DNA of 64,000 bases, from positions 1,834,001-1,898,000 of the forward strand of contig NZ_WFIY01000004.1 in NCBI RefSeq assembly GCF_009729545.1. The letters run 5' to 3'. Both the position numbers and the translations under genes were made by a program. The notes below the pieces were generated by a model, which saw only the letters and a program-made list of their open reading frames with translations, ran no database searches and was not told the DNA's origin. The DNA comes from Acidianus infernus (GTDB taxonomy: Archaea > Thermoproteota > Thermoprotei_A > Sulfolobales > Sulfolobaceae). Below are positions 57,009-64,000 of the stretch, piece by piece (within the stretch, counting starts at the first letter, position 1; each line of letters opens with the position of its first letter).

Positions 57009-58387
57009 TCAATTTTGAAGTGAGATAATACATTTTTTCTATGAATAAACCTCTCTATATCCTTATTAACGTGAACCACTCCTTTACCCTTGCCTAGCAC
57101 TTTGCCTATTTTTATTGGCTTTAATCCCTCTTTTTGCAAATCTTCCATTATGTTATCAGAGATTTTCTTACTGCAAAATATTACTGTAGCCCCATTAGTC
57201 CCTGAAGTAGAATTAGGTATGATAAAGCCTTCAGTCGCAAACTCAGCAATCTCCTCATCTATTACGGGAATCTTATCTAATTTAACGTCAATACCCGCCT
57301 TTTCAGCAAACTCTTTAATGACAAAAATTCCTGGACCGGTAACGTCTGTGGTCATGGTAATATAATTCTCTCTATCAAATTCCTTTCCAAATTCTGGCAA
57401 GTAATTATAAATTACTTTTGCTGTTGGGATATTAGGCTTCCTCATTTGTTCTATCACTTCCATCTTAACTTTTTCTAACCGATTAAAAGAGATTCCTCTA
57501 CTTTCCATTAGTTCAAGCACTTCCGGAACCACTAAAATCCAAAGATAGACGTTAATTGGAGCTAACTCGCCTATTGGACGAGTAACGATTATCTCATCAC
57601 CTTCCTCAACCTTATTATAATACGTTGGCAATTCGTGGTCTGATTCACCTAAAACCGTAGCACCTAACATGAGGCTCTTAGTGTTTGGCTGAACGTCGTT
57701 AATAATTGGTATATTGTATTTTTCTGAATAATTTTCATAATTTTTCATTATTCTCTCTTTTAAATCACTGTTAGGTGCATCGAATAAAGGTAGCATCCTT
57801 AAATTCTGATAAGCACCCTTAGTAAATAAATCGTTCAGAGAATTTGATATAGCAACATCAACTTGCATTTGTGACCCTGGGTCTTCAAGCGGATCTACTA
57901 TTTGTATAGTATCATTATTTGCTAGCGTATAAGAATTGATTTTATTTCCATCTAATTTGATCAAATCTAGGACAGCTACTTCTGCACTAGGGATAGTCGT
58001 TACTATGGAATGACCTTTTCCTATAGTTAATTTTCTTCTACTCCGGATAGAAGAATATGCCTTCAATAAAAAGTTAGCAAATTTTTCAGGGTTTCCTGCA
58101 GTATCTTGATTAACTTGGATTAAACTAACTCCCCTATCCGCATCAAAATCCCCTCCGCCTATTATTCTTTTTATTTCCATTTTCTCCCGCGTGATAAAAA
58201 TATCTGCATCTTCTCTGGGTAATATTTCTATATTCTCTAGCTTATTCTTTATTTTTTCTAATGCAGGATAAACTGTGTCTATTAAATCAACTTTCACTGC
58301 ACAACCAGTGGCTAGCGATAATGGATTTAACCCCATCTTATTATAAATTTCCAAGTTTTTCCTAAATCTTTCAAATACTTCTTCCAT
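57005..58387 (-). CDS. SelD/PurM-like ATP-binding protein, sulfur metabolism related
   Basis: 460 residues with the AIR-synthase/selenophosphate-synthase fold. SelD-like N-terminus LATGCAVKVDLI (Cys29, Lys32, as in the glycine-rich catalytic loop), GGGDFDADRG-type segment near residue 76, then TGPGIFVIKEFAEKAG, NSTSGTNGATVIF and a late GKVLGKG strand. There is no selenocysteine machinery in view, and the combination with DsrE suggests use of activated sulfur rather than selenium. SelD-related proteins of this length exist in Sulfolobales; their product is unproven. Confidence 0.7.
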   Translation of the reverse strand: MEEVFERFRKNLEIYNKMGLNPLSLATGCAVKVDLIDTVYPALEKIKNKLENIEILPREDADIFITREKMEIKRIIGGGDFDADRGVSLIQVNQDTAGNPEKFANFLLKAYSSIRSRRKLTIGKGHSIVTTIPSAEVAVLDLIKLDGNKINSYTLANNDTIQIVDPLEDPGSQMQVDVAISNSLNDLFTKGAYQNLRMLPLFDAPNSDLKERIMKNYENYSEKYNIPIINDVQPNTKSLMLGATVLGESDHELPTYYNKVEEGDEIIVTRPIGELAPINVYLWILVVPEVLELMESRGISFNRLEKVKMEVIEQMRKPNIPTAKVIYNYLPEFGKEFDRENYITMTTDVTGPGIFVIKEFAEKAGIDVKLDKIPVIDEEIAEFATEGFIIPNSTSGTNGATVIFCSKKISDNIMEDLQKEGLKPIKIGKVLGKGKGVVHVNKDIERFIHRKNVLSHFKID

Positions 58388-58540
58388 AATATAGTCTTAT
58401 TTTTATTGTTTTTAAAATTTACTATATATACATGAATTTTGTAAAAAACATTGGAATAATCATGTATTTTATTACAAGGCCGTTAATATTTTGCCAACTA
58501 ATTGATTCTTATAAGTCTTTGTAGCTGAAAAACTACTACG

Positions 58541-59290
58541 TCATTTGTCAAAAAACTCTACAGCAATCATACTTACTCCGGGCCAAGGTATTGAATAATC
58601 AATGATACTTGCTTTTCTAGGTTTTACGGCTCCCATCACTATGTATAAAGGTCTTAAAAATCCTTCTGGTTGAGCCTCTTTCCATTCTTTAGAACCTTCC
58701 AGCTTCATAATACCGCTAAAATCCCCTTTTAATAATAAGTCCTTAAGTATCATATCAAATTTGCTCTCCTTAGGGGATACCTTGAAATAGTATAAATCTA
58801 ATCTATGAGTAGGAGAACCAGTGCCTATAATTATTGCTCTCTTATTAACTACTTTAGCTATTGCTTCACCGATTTTATAATGCTCCTCTACAGGCTTGTC
58901 GTTTATTGAAATTGTAACTACTTTAATCCCTTCTGGAAACATGTAATAAAGGGGAATCCATGCTCCATGATCTAGGCCCCAATTATTATCTGGAGTGAAA
59001 AGACCGGTAGAAAGCAAGTTATTCACAGTGTCAGTATCGTTTTCTGCAGAATAACAATACTTATAGGTTTCCTCTGGAAATCCGTAGTAGTCTTGTATGC
59101 ATTCTAATTTTTCTTGAGTTTCTATCAAAAATTTTCCATTCCATGAGAAAAAGTGAGGGCTAATGATTATTGCTACTTCTGGGTCTATTTCTTTCCTAAT
59201 TTTCCTTCCTAAATTACGTAAGGTTTCTTTCCATTTATTTTCCTCAATTAAAAGAAGAGGAGAACCGTGAGATATGTAGTAACCCTTCAT
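58541..59290 (-). CDS. Class III extradiol dioxygenase (LigB/DODA type)
   Basis: 249 residues. Metal-binding landmarks: YISHGSPLLL (His8), IISPHFFSWNG (His47), LDHGAWIPLYYM (His109), and the late IGTGSPTHRLDLY (His about 157) and WPGVSMIAVEFF. This is the 4,5-DOPA dioxygenase/YgiD-like subfamily, using non-heme iron or zinc. The substrate is unknown; no aromatic pathway genes lie nearby. It is inside the inverted-repeat segment and separated from the SelD-like gene by 153 bases. Confidence 0.8.
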   Translation of the reverse strand: MKGYYISHGSPLLLIEENKWKETLRNLGRKIRKEIDPEVAIIISPHFFSWNGKFLIETQEKLECIQDYYGFPEETYKYCYSAENDTDTVNNLLSTGLFTPDNNWGLDHGAWIPLYYMFPEGIKVVTISINDKPVEEHYKIGEAIAKVVNKRAIIIGTGSPTHRLDLYYFKVSPKESKFDMILKDLLLKGDFSGIMKLEGSKEWKEAQPEGFLRPLYIVMGAVKPRKASIIDYSIPWPGVSMIAVEFFDK

Positions 59291-59339
59291 GATATACTAT
59301 TGGCTTTTAAAAATAAAATTTTAGATTTGTTATTGCTTA

Positions 59340-59829
59340 AAAAAAGGTTTTGTCTTGTGGGGGTTTATTCTTCGTCTTCTTCATCTTCTTCTATTTCTTC
59401 ATTGGTTACTTCGTAGTATGGTTGTGTTATTGATGATGAGCATTCTATTACTCCCCACATTCCGCTTTCTGCGTGGTCTTCATATCCGCAAGCGAACCAG
59501 TAGTAGCCTGGTGATAGTACTATTGATCCTGTTGCTGATGCTCCTGAGGATATTCCTGAGTCGAAGTAGTTACTGCTTGATACTCCAACGTATAATATAA
59601 TGTTTGAGGACGGTATTATACTACAATGTGGTACTGCAGTAGTATTCTTTACAATAATGAAATTATGATCAATTGGCTCATAATTAGTATAAATCACACA
59701 AACCTTCCAACCTGCGGGAATAAAGATATGCAACTCACCGTCAGAAGTTCCGTTAAAATTATACGGAAAACCACTATCCAAACTAGCAATATACAAATAA
59801 ACAGTCTTAGTAGAAGGATTATAAGGCAA
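59340..59829 (-). repeat. 490-bp inverted repeat, right copy (sulfocyanin domain)
   Basis: Reverse complement of 55480-55969 with a single mismatch. The boundary with unlike sequence is sharp at both ends: an A/G change ahead of TTGCCTTAT at the 5' side of the gene, and the end of the T-run at the 3' side. Confidence 0.92.
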
Positions 59830-60027
59830 TAAGTTGTGGGTAATTTGAGTTGTTGATACAGTGGTTGTTACTGGAGTTGTAGTGCTTACCGTTGGATGGT
59901 AGCAATGAACTGGGTAAGTCACTTTTGCAAAGTTATATGCTAAAAAGCCTGCCATTACTGCAGTTCCGCCGAAAATGAGTATTAGTATCACAGCCCCTAT
60001 TTTACTTAACGCTCTCATGTCTATCAA
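59365..60027 (-). CDS. Sulfocyanin-type blue copper protein, copy 2
   Basis: 220 residues. Its own anchor (SKIGAVILILIFGGTAVMAG, residues 8-27) and short Thr-rich linker with VHCYHPTVSTTT, then the same cupredoxin domain as copy 1: His121, Cys180, His185, Met190. It differs from copy 1 in that domain by one residue only (Phe for Ser). An extra Cys-His pair (HCYH) in the linker is absent from copy 1. It is divergent from the small protein and CuA oxidase genes to the right, so it is likely the partner that feeds that oxidase. Confidence 0.85.
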   Translation of the reverse strand: MIDMRALSKIGAVILILIFGGTAVMAGFLAYNFAKVTYPVHCYHPTVSTTTPVTTTVSTTQITHNLLPYNPSTKTVYLYIASLDSGFPYNFNGTSDGELHIFIPAGWKVCVIYTNYEPIDHNFIIVKNTTAVPHCSIIPSSNIILYVGVSSSNYFDSGISSGASATGSIVLSPGYYWFACGYEDHAESGMWGVIECSSSITQPYYEVTNEEIEEDEEDEE

Positions 60028-60158
60028 GATATTTTAGAAAATACGAAAGTATTTATTTTTTATCTTAGTAAACTAACGAAGCTTTATATCATTTATAAAA
60101 TGATTTTCATAATAATAATTGATAAAGAAAAAGCTTTATATATTACTATAATTACTTG

Positions 60159-60314
60159 ATGATTGTGGTAAACGTGTTTGTCCTTCTAACTGCAGCTACG
60201 TCAGCGTCTCCTTCAAGTATCCCATTCGAGAACTTTTTTGGTTTCTTGTTAGCTGGTTTAGCCATATTAGCAGGGATAGGATACTATCTCTTAATGAGGA
60301 AGAAGGCAATCTAA
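60159..60314 (+). CDS. Small single-span membrane protein of the oxidase cluster
   Basis: 51 codons from ATG 60159 to TAA 60312-60314. Begins MIVVNVFVLLTAATSASPSS (signal-like), then FENFFGFLLAGLAILAGIGY, and a basic end LMRKKAI, which fixes the C-terminus inside. A TATA box (AAGCTTTATATA, 60131-60142) lies at the right distance for a leaderless start. It resembles in size and place the very small subunits (DoxE-like, SoxL-like) of Sulfolobales oxidases. Naming it a subunit is inference. Confidence 0.6.
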   Translation: MIVVNVFVLLTAATSASPSSIPFENFFGFLLAGLAILAGIGYYLLMRKKAI

Positions 60315-60347
60315 CTTTTTAATCGCATATATTTTTTATATTTTATA

Positions 60348-60368
60348 AGAAAGAAAAGCTTTTAAACT
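60348..60368 (+). promoter_or_regulatory. Promoter of the subunit II gene, shared motif
   Basis: AGAAAGAAAAGCTTTTAAAC plus T. The purine-rich part suits BRE and TTTTAAA the TATA box. The same 21 bases recur at 61006-61026 before subunit I. The start codon lies 47 bases after the first base, leaving a leader of a few bases. Confidence 0.65.
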
Positions 60369-60394
60369 TTCTAAAAATAAGAAAGTTTGAGAAC

Positions 60395-60931
60395 ATGAGT
60401 GCAAAACATAGAGATTGGGAGAAAATATGGTTCGGTGTAATGTTAATACTCGTAATAATTTTCGTGGCGTGGTCTTACGAGTCGATACTAACTGGCTCAA
60501 CTGCTACATATAGATACGGCTTACCTTTAAAGTGCGGTCTCCCTTCAAAGCTACCTAATGGAACCTTAGTAATTTACATGCTTGCAGTTCAGTGGGCTTG
60601 GATACCGCAAAATGTATCTGAAATAATTTACCTGCCAAACGGTACAGTTCAACAAGTCTTAATTACAGACGCAATAATGTATGTTGACGGTTTCCCATAT
60701 ATTAAGGTCTATCCTAAGCAGCCAATAGAATTAATACTTTATAGTAACAACGTTGTCCACGCATTTTATATACAATTACCTCACGGAGATCAGAACTGGA
60801 ATATTGTGCCGGGAATAGATAGCTATGCGTTCTTCTACGCTCCAGCAACTCCCGGTAACTACTCGTTCCATTGTGCTGAATACTGCGGCGTTGGTCATTC
60901 TTACATGTACGGATATTTTGATGTACAATAA
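60395..60931 (+). CDS. Heme-copper oxidase subunit II with CuA centre (FoxB-like)
   Basis: 178 residues. One N-terminal span (residues 11-28) and an outer cupredoxin domain with a complete binuclear CuA site: His122 (VVHAFY), Cys160, Glu162, Cys164, His168 and Met171 in FHCAEYCGVGHSYM. Trp66-Trp68 (VQWAWIP) is the usual electron entry region. Complete CuA makes it an acceptor for a soluble or anchored copper protein, such as the sulfocyanin next door, unlike SoxA, which lacks CuA. The FoxB name (iron-oxidation cluster) is a family-level guess. Confidence 0.87.
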   Translation: MSAKHRDWEKIWFGVMLILVIIFVAWSYESILTGSTATYRYGLPLKCGLPSKLPNGTLVIYMLAVQWAWIPQNVSEIIYLPNGTVQQVLITDAIMYVDGFPYIKVYPKQPIELILYSNNVVHAFYIQLPHGDQNWNIVPGIDSYAFFYAPATPGNYSFHCAEYCGVGHSYMYGYFDVQ

Positions 60932-61005
60932 AATTTAAAACCTTTTTTATTTTTATCTCATTCTTGTTTAATTTAAATTATAGTTTTAACTTTTTATGTT
61001 TTAAA

Positions 61006-61026
61006 AGAAAGAAAAGCTTTTAAACT
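61006..61026 (+). promoter_or_regulatory. Promoter of the subunit I gene, shared motif
   Basis: Same 21 bases as at 60348-60368. The ATG (61044) lies 38 bases after the first base, which places the probable start of transcription at or next to the start codon. Subunits I and II would thus be made from separate but co-regulated transcripts. Confidence 0.65.
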
Positions 61027-61043
61027 ATGTTAATATAATTATC

Positions 61044-62573
61044 ATGAGAAACATGAAGCTGTATCCTAAGTCTACAGTAGGAGTAGCATTAATGTATACT
61101 GGAGGAGCATTAGCTTGGCTAGCTGTTTTAGGAATTGCAGCATTATGGTTTAGAACAATACTATTATCTCCGCACATATGCTGTCCAAGCATAGGAGAAA
61201 ATGTCATTTCACCGTTATACTATTTCTTAGTAACAATGCACGGACAAATAGCAATGTTTATCGTAGTTCCAGATTTAACACTAGCTGCTGCTACTTACGG
61301 ATTATATAAAAGTAAAATGAGCATACAGCATTTTAAGCTAATGACTATTGCCTTCTGGCTGATTAATTTACCTTTAATATTTGAGTTTGCAGGAGGTCCT
61401 ACAACTGGTTGGTATGAATATCCTCCTTTAGCATTACAAACGGGAACTTGGAATATATATGGAAGTTTACCTGATGCAAATTTAATGATAGGCTTAGCTT
61501 ACTTCATGCAAGTACTTAATACATTAGGGGCAATAATTGGAGGCTTGACTTTATTCTTCGACGGATATAAGACAAGACCGAGGGAAGGTAAAATACCGAT
61601 ATTTGCCGCTTATGGGATGGCTTTTGGAGGAATGTTCATGCCAATAACCATTGTTGCACTTACTGCCGCAGCGTTATGGTATTCGTTATATTTCTGGTTT
61701 GGAGTTCCAGTAAACCCGTTAACTTGGGTAGTATTATTCTGGTTTTATGGGCATCCTGTAGTATATTACGTACCTTTCACGGTATTCGGAGGACTTTACA
61801 CTTTAATTCCTCAATATGCAGGAAGGCCTTTGTACAGTGAAAGGTGGGCCAGATGGAATATTGCATTATTATTTACTTTTGGCATGTTAGCGTGGGTTCA
61901 CCACTTACAAACATGGCCTTTACCAGTAGCTATTAGGGCTTTCATAACTCCAACTACATTAATACTTGCTGCGGGCTCTGGATTGACAGTCCTTAACTTA
62001 GGTTTAACAATATTTACAAGCAAAGGTTATAATTGGAAGGATCCAATAGGAATGGCTTCGCTCATTGCGTTAATAGGATTTATACTTGCAGGTTTACAAG
62101 CTCTAATGTTACCAGAAAATCCACTTAATGTTCTCGTTCACAACACATACTACATTGTAGGTCACTTCCACATGATGATATGGACTATAATAATAGTAGG
62201 ATTTACTGCAATCCTCCTAGATATGTTAAAAACTAAAATGGGGAATGCAGATTTCTCCAACTTAGGAAGAGGGCTATTAACTGCTGGATTAACTATGTGG
62301 ACTGCCTCAGCATTAGCCCTAGGATACGTTATGAGTTATGCAGGATATAACGGGTTAATTAGGAGATGGGACGCCTATCCAGTGAACTTCTTACCTTATA
62401 TGGATGCAATGACATATTTAGCAGTTGCTATGGCCGCTTCCTTTGTAATGTTTGCAATTCCTATTTTAGGAACTTTATTACCTATAAAGACTTCCGCATT
62501 CTGGGTTTCAACAGAGTCCACCTCACTGCCTTCCACATCTTTACCAGGTACTATGGCAAAGCATGATAAATAA
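61044..62573 (+). CDS. Heme-copper oxidase subunit I (FoxA-like)
   Basis: 509 residues with about twelve spans. Ligands: His66 and His376 (low-spin heme), His374 (high-spin heme), and His237, His286 and His287 (CuB), in TMHGQ, GHPVVYY, WVHHLQ and GHFHMM. Tyr241 is placed for the His-Tyr crosslink. The Glu of the bacterial GHPEVY motif is Val239, as in several archaeal oxidases, so the proton path must differ from the A1-type D-channel. It takes electrons from CuA and reduces oxygen. The FoxA/SoxB/DoxB choice is not certain. Confidence 0.88.
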   Translation: MRNMKLYPKSTVGVALMYTGGALAWLAVLGIAALWFRTILLSPHICCPSIGENVISPLYYFLVTMHGQIAMFIVVPDLTLAAATYGLYKSKMSIQHFKLMTIAFWLINLPLIFEFAGGPTTGWYEYPPLALQTGTWNIYGSLPDANLMIGLAYFMQVLNTLGAIIGGLTLFFDGYKTRPREGKIPIFAAYGMAFGGMFMPITIVALTAAALWYSLYFWFGVPVNPLTWVVLFWFYGHPVVYYVPFTVFGGLYTLIPQYAGRPLYSERWARWNIALLFTFGMLAWVHHLQTWPLPVAIRAFITPTTLILAAGSGLTVLNLGLTIFTSKGYNWKDPIGMASLIALIGFILAGLQALMLPENPLNVLVHNTYYIVGHFHMMIWTIIIVGFTAILLDMLKTKMGNADFSNLGRGLLTAGLTMWTASALALGYVMSYAGYNGLIRRWDAYPVNFLPYMDAMTYLAVAMAASFVMFAIPILGTLLPIKTSAFWVSTESTSLPSTSLPGTMAKHDK

Positions 62574-62640
62574 ATTAAAGTTTTATGTTTTAGATATTTA
62601 TAAGAGAAAACTTTTTTAAGTTTTAATAGAATATTTTTTT

Positions 62641-63201
62641 ATGATTAGATACTCTAAAGAATTCGAAAAAAAGGATTTAATCCTTCCCATTGCTCTTTTA
62701 GTCGCATTCCTTAATCCTTTTATACAAGGGTTAGAATTTACTAACCCCATTGTTTATATGTTGGACCATTATGCTATTTATGGCGCTGGAGTCCTACTAG
62801 GTTATAAGTTGCTTAGGACAAACTTTTACCTCTTTCTCCTAGGTGTAATCCCAGCAGGCTTTTGGCACATCCCATTATTCTTTGCCTTAGGTGCGTCATT
62901 CATACAATATAGGACAATAGAAGAGTTAACTCTATTTTTAGGCGGTTTGATAGCTGGAGGATATATTCCTCAAATGAAACTTTCTGGCAAGGTAGGAGCT
63001 TTAGCAGTTTATATGTTAGCAGACAGCATATTAAGTATCTTCTTTATACTAGAGTATAAGCAATATACCCACGAATGTTTTCCTTTCCTAGATTACACTC
63101 CTTCACAATTGCCTTTTGTAGGTATTTCAATGTTCGCAGTAATGAATGTAATCCTAGTTTATGCAATAATCAAAATACTTAGGAATGCATCAATATTTTA
63201 A
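62641..63201 (+). CDS. DUF1404-like membrane protein
   Basis: 186 residues, five or six spans. Conserved-looking residues in spans: LDHYAIYGAGVLLGYKL (His41), PAGFWHIPLFFALGASFIQY (His78) and EYKQYTHECF (His142). The arrangement of three His in a small membrane protein beside oxidase subunits recalls DUF1404 and the CtaG/Cox11-unrelated assembly proteins of Sulfolobales. It could help insert copper or heme. It lies 67 bases after subunit I with its own AT-rich promoter (TTTTTTAAGTTT). Confidence 0.65.
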   Translation: MIRYSKEFEKKDLILPIALLVAFLNPFIQGLEFTNPIVYMLDHYAIYGAGVLLGYKLLRTNFYLFLLGVIPAGFWHIPLFFALGASFIQYRTIEELTLFLGGLIAGGYIPQMKLSGKVGALAVYMLADSILSIFFILEYKQYTHECFPFLDYTPSQLPFVGISMFAVMNVILVYAIIKILRNASIF

Positions 63202-63377
63202 GTCAGTCGGGCAAGTTATCTTCATTCATCGTCATTGACCCTTTCATCATCCTAGTCAATTAAAGAAATGAAGTTTTTAATTTTTTGCTAGCAATGTTAA
63301 AAGTACGAAATTAAAACTAACGCTTGGGCTGTATACTTAATTAAGAATTTATAACCAAACTTTCTTTAATAACGAAT

Positions 63378-64000
63378 ATGTATGTTGGACAGAGAGTAAG
63401 GAGGAAAGAAGATTTAAAATTAATAACCGGGACTGGAAGATACGTAGACGACATAAACCTTAACGGCATGCTTTATTTAGCAATTCTAAGGAGTAACGTT
63501 CCTCACGCAAGGTTAAAGAAAATAAACATTGAAGATGCTCTAAAATTACCCGGAGTAGTAGATGTAATAACCGGGCTAAAAATAAGCGTTGAGAATAGGC
63601 CAAATAATTTCCCAATGGCTATAAACGAAATCTTATATGCAGGACAACCAATAGCTGCGGTCTTAGCTGAAGATAGATACACTGCTTACGATGCTTTGGA
63701 ATACATTTCGTATGATTATGAAGAACTACCTGCAGTTGTTGACCCTGAGGAGGCAGTAAAAGACGAGGTTAAGGCTGTAGAAGGAAGAAGCAATATTGCG
63801 TATTCAAAAGTTTACAAAGGAGGTGACGCGGAGAAAGCATATGAAAACAGTGAGGTAAAGATAGAGGAGAAATTCGTCATATCAAGGGTTTATCCTGCAC
63901 CTATGGAACCTAGAGGATTAGTAGTTGATTTCCAACAAGATAGGATAACTGTTTACGCATCAACTCAATCACCTCACTATATGAGGTCTTACTTACTTTC
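63378..64000 (+). CDS. Aldehyde-oxidase-type molybdenum hydroxylase large subunit, 5' part
   Basis: The first 207 codons, running off the window. Starts YVGQRVRRKEDLKLITGTGR and YVDDINLNGMLYLAILRSNV, continues GVVDVITGLKI, then LYAGQPIAAVLAEDRYTAYD. This is the N-terminal a/b hammerhead of xanthine dehydrogenase family large chains, close to glyceraldehyde oxidoreductases (CutA) or CO-dehydrogenase-like CoxL of Sulfolobales. The Mo-cofactor part is outside the window, so the substrate cannot be checked. ATG 63378 follows a 3' gap of 176 bases after the previous gene. Confidence 0.85.
   Translation, partial: MYVGQRVRRKEDLKLITGTGRYVDDINLNGMLYLAILRSNVPHARLKKINIEDALKLPGVVDVITGLKISVENRPNNFPMAINEILYAGQPIAAVLAEDRYTAYDALEYISYDYEELPAVVDPEEAVKDEVKAVEGRSNIAYSKVYKGGDAEKAYENSEVKIEEKFVISRVYPAPMEPRGLVVDFQQDRITVYASTQSPHYMRSYLL

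Overview
The window is low-GC archaeal DNA (mid-30s % GC by eye) and most likely comes from a thermoacidophilic Sulfolobales chromosome, possibly Acidianus or Sulfurisphaera; the genus is inferred. Supporting signs are many TATA boxes 25-27 bases before start codons with almost no leader, a four-subunit ferredoxin-dependent 2-oxoacid oxidoreductase, a sedolisin-type acid protease, sulfocyanins, DUF973- and DUF1404-type membrane proteins, PaREP1 and VapBC genes, and IS200/IS605-type debris. No rRNA, tRNA or CRISPR array was seen.

Layout. 1-2.4 kb: end of a porCDAB operon. 2.9-6.6 kb: a PaREP1-like gene facing an unfamiliar three-gene operon (coiled-coil protein, double winged-helix protein, AAA+ ATPase). 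6.9-15.8 kb: M1 aminopeptidase with a HEAT-like tail, a processive GT2 glycosyltransferase, and a cytochrome bd-type oxidase operon (cydA-cydB-ABM protein) diverging from two paralogous regulators. 15.8-22.8 kb: MFS transporter, DUF350 protein, S53 protease, Rieske ferredoxin, zinc-ribbon protein. 22.9-25.5 kb: toxin-antitoxin island (VapBC, decayed MNT-HEPN pair, tandem PaREP1 genes). 26.5-33.3 kb: a surface-filament-like island with an S26B signal peptidase, a TasA/DUF1102-like secreted protein, a DUF5305-like protein and two small paralogues near its edges. 33.7-39.2 kb and 45.4-46.3 kb: IS605-type relics that interrupt or rewrite host genes, among permeases, VapBC and Sir2. 39-49 kb: GH15 hydrolase, DUF973 protein, KaiC-like ATPase, APC permease, anion-channel-like protein, aldose epimerase.

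49-63 kb is a respiratory and inorganic-oxidation island. It holds a DUF2173 protein, an AioBA-type molybdenum/Rieske oxidase flanked by two paralogous SCC-motif membrane proteins, two sulfocyanins forming a near-perfect 490-bp inverted repeat around DsrE-, SelD-like and LigB-like genes, and a CuA-containing heme-copper oxidase with a small membrane protein and a DUF1404-like protein. A plausible flow is substrate, Mo/Rieske enzyme, sulfocyanin, CuA subunit II, then subunit I and oxygen. The AioA-like protein lacks two residues of the classical arsenite pocket, so its substrate is open. The window ends inside an aldehyde-oxidase-type molybdenum hydroxylase gene.
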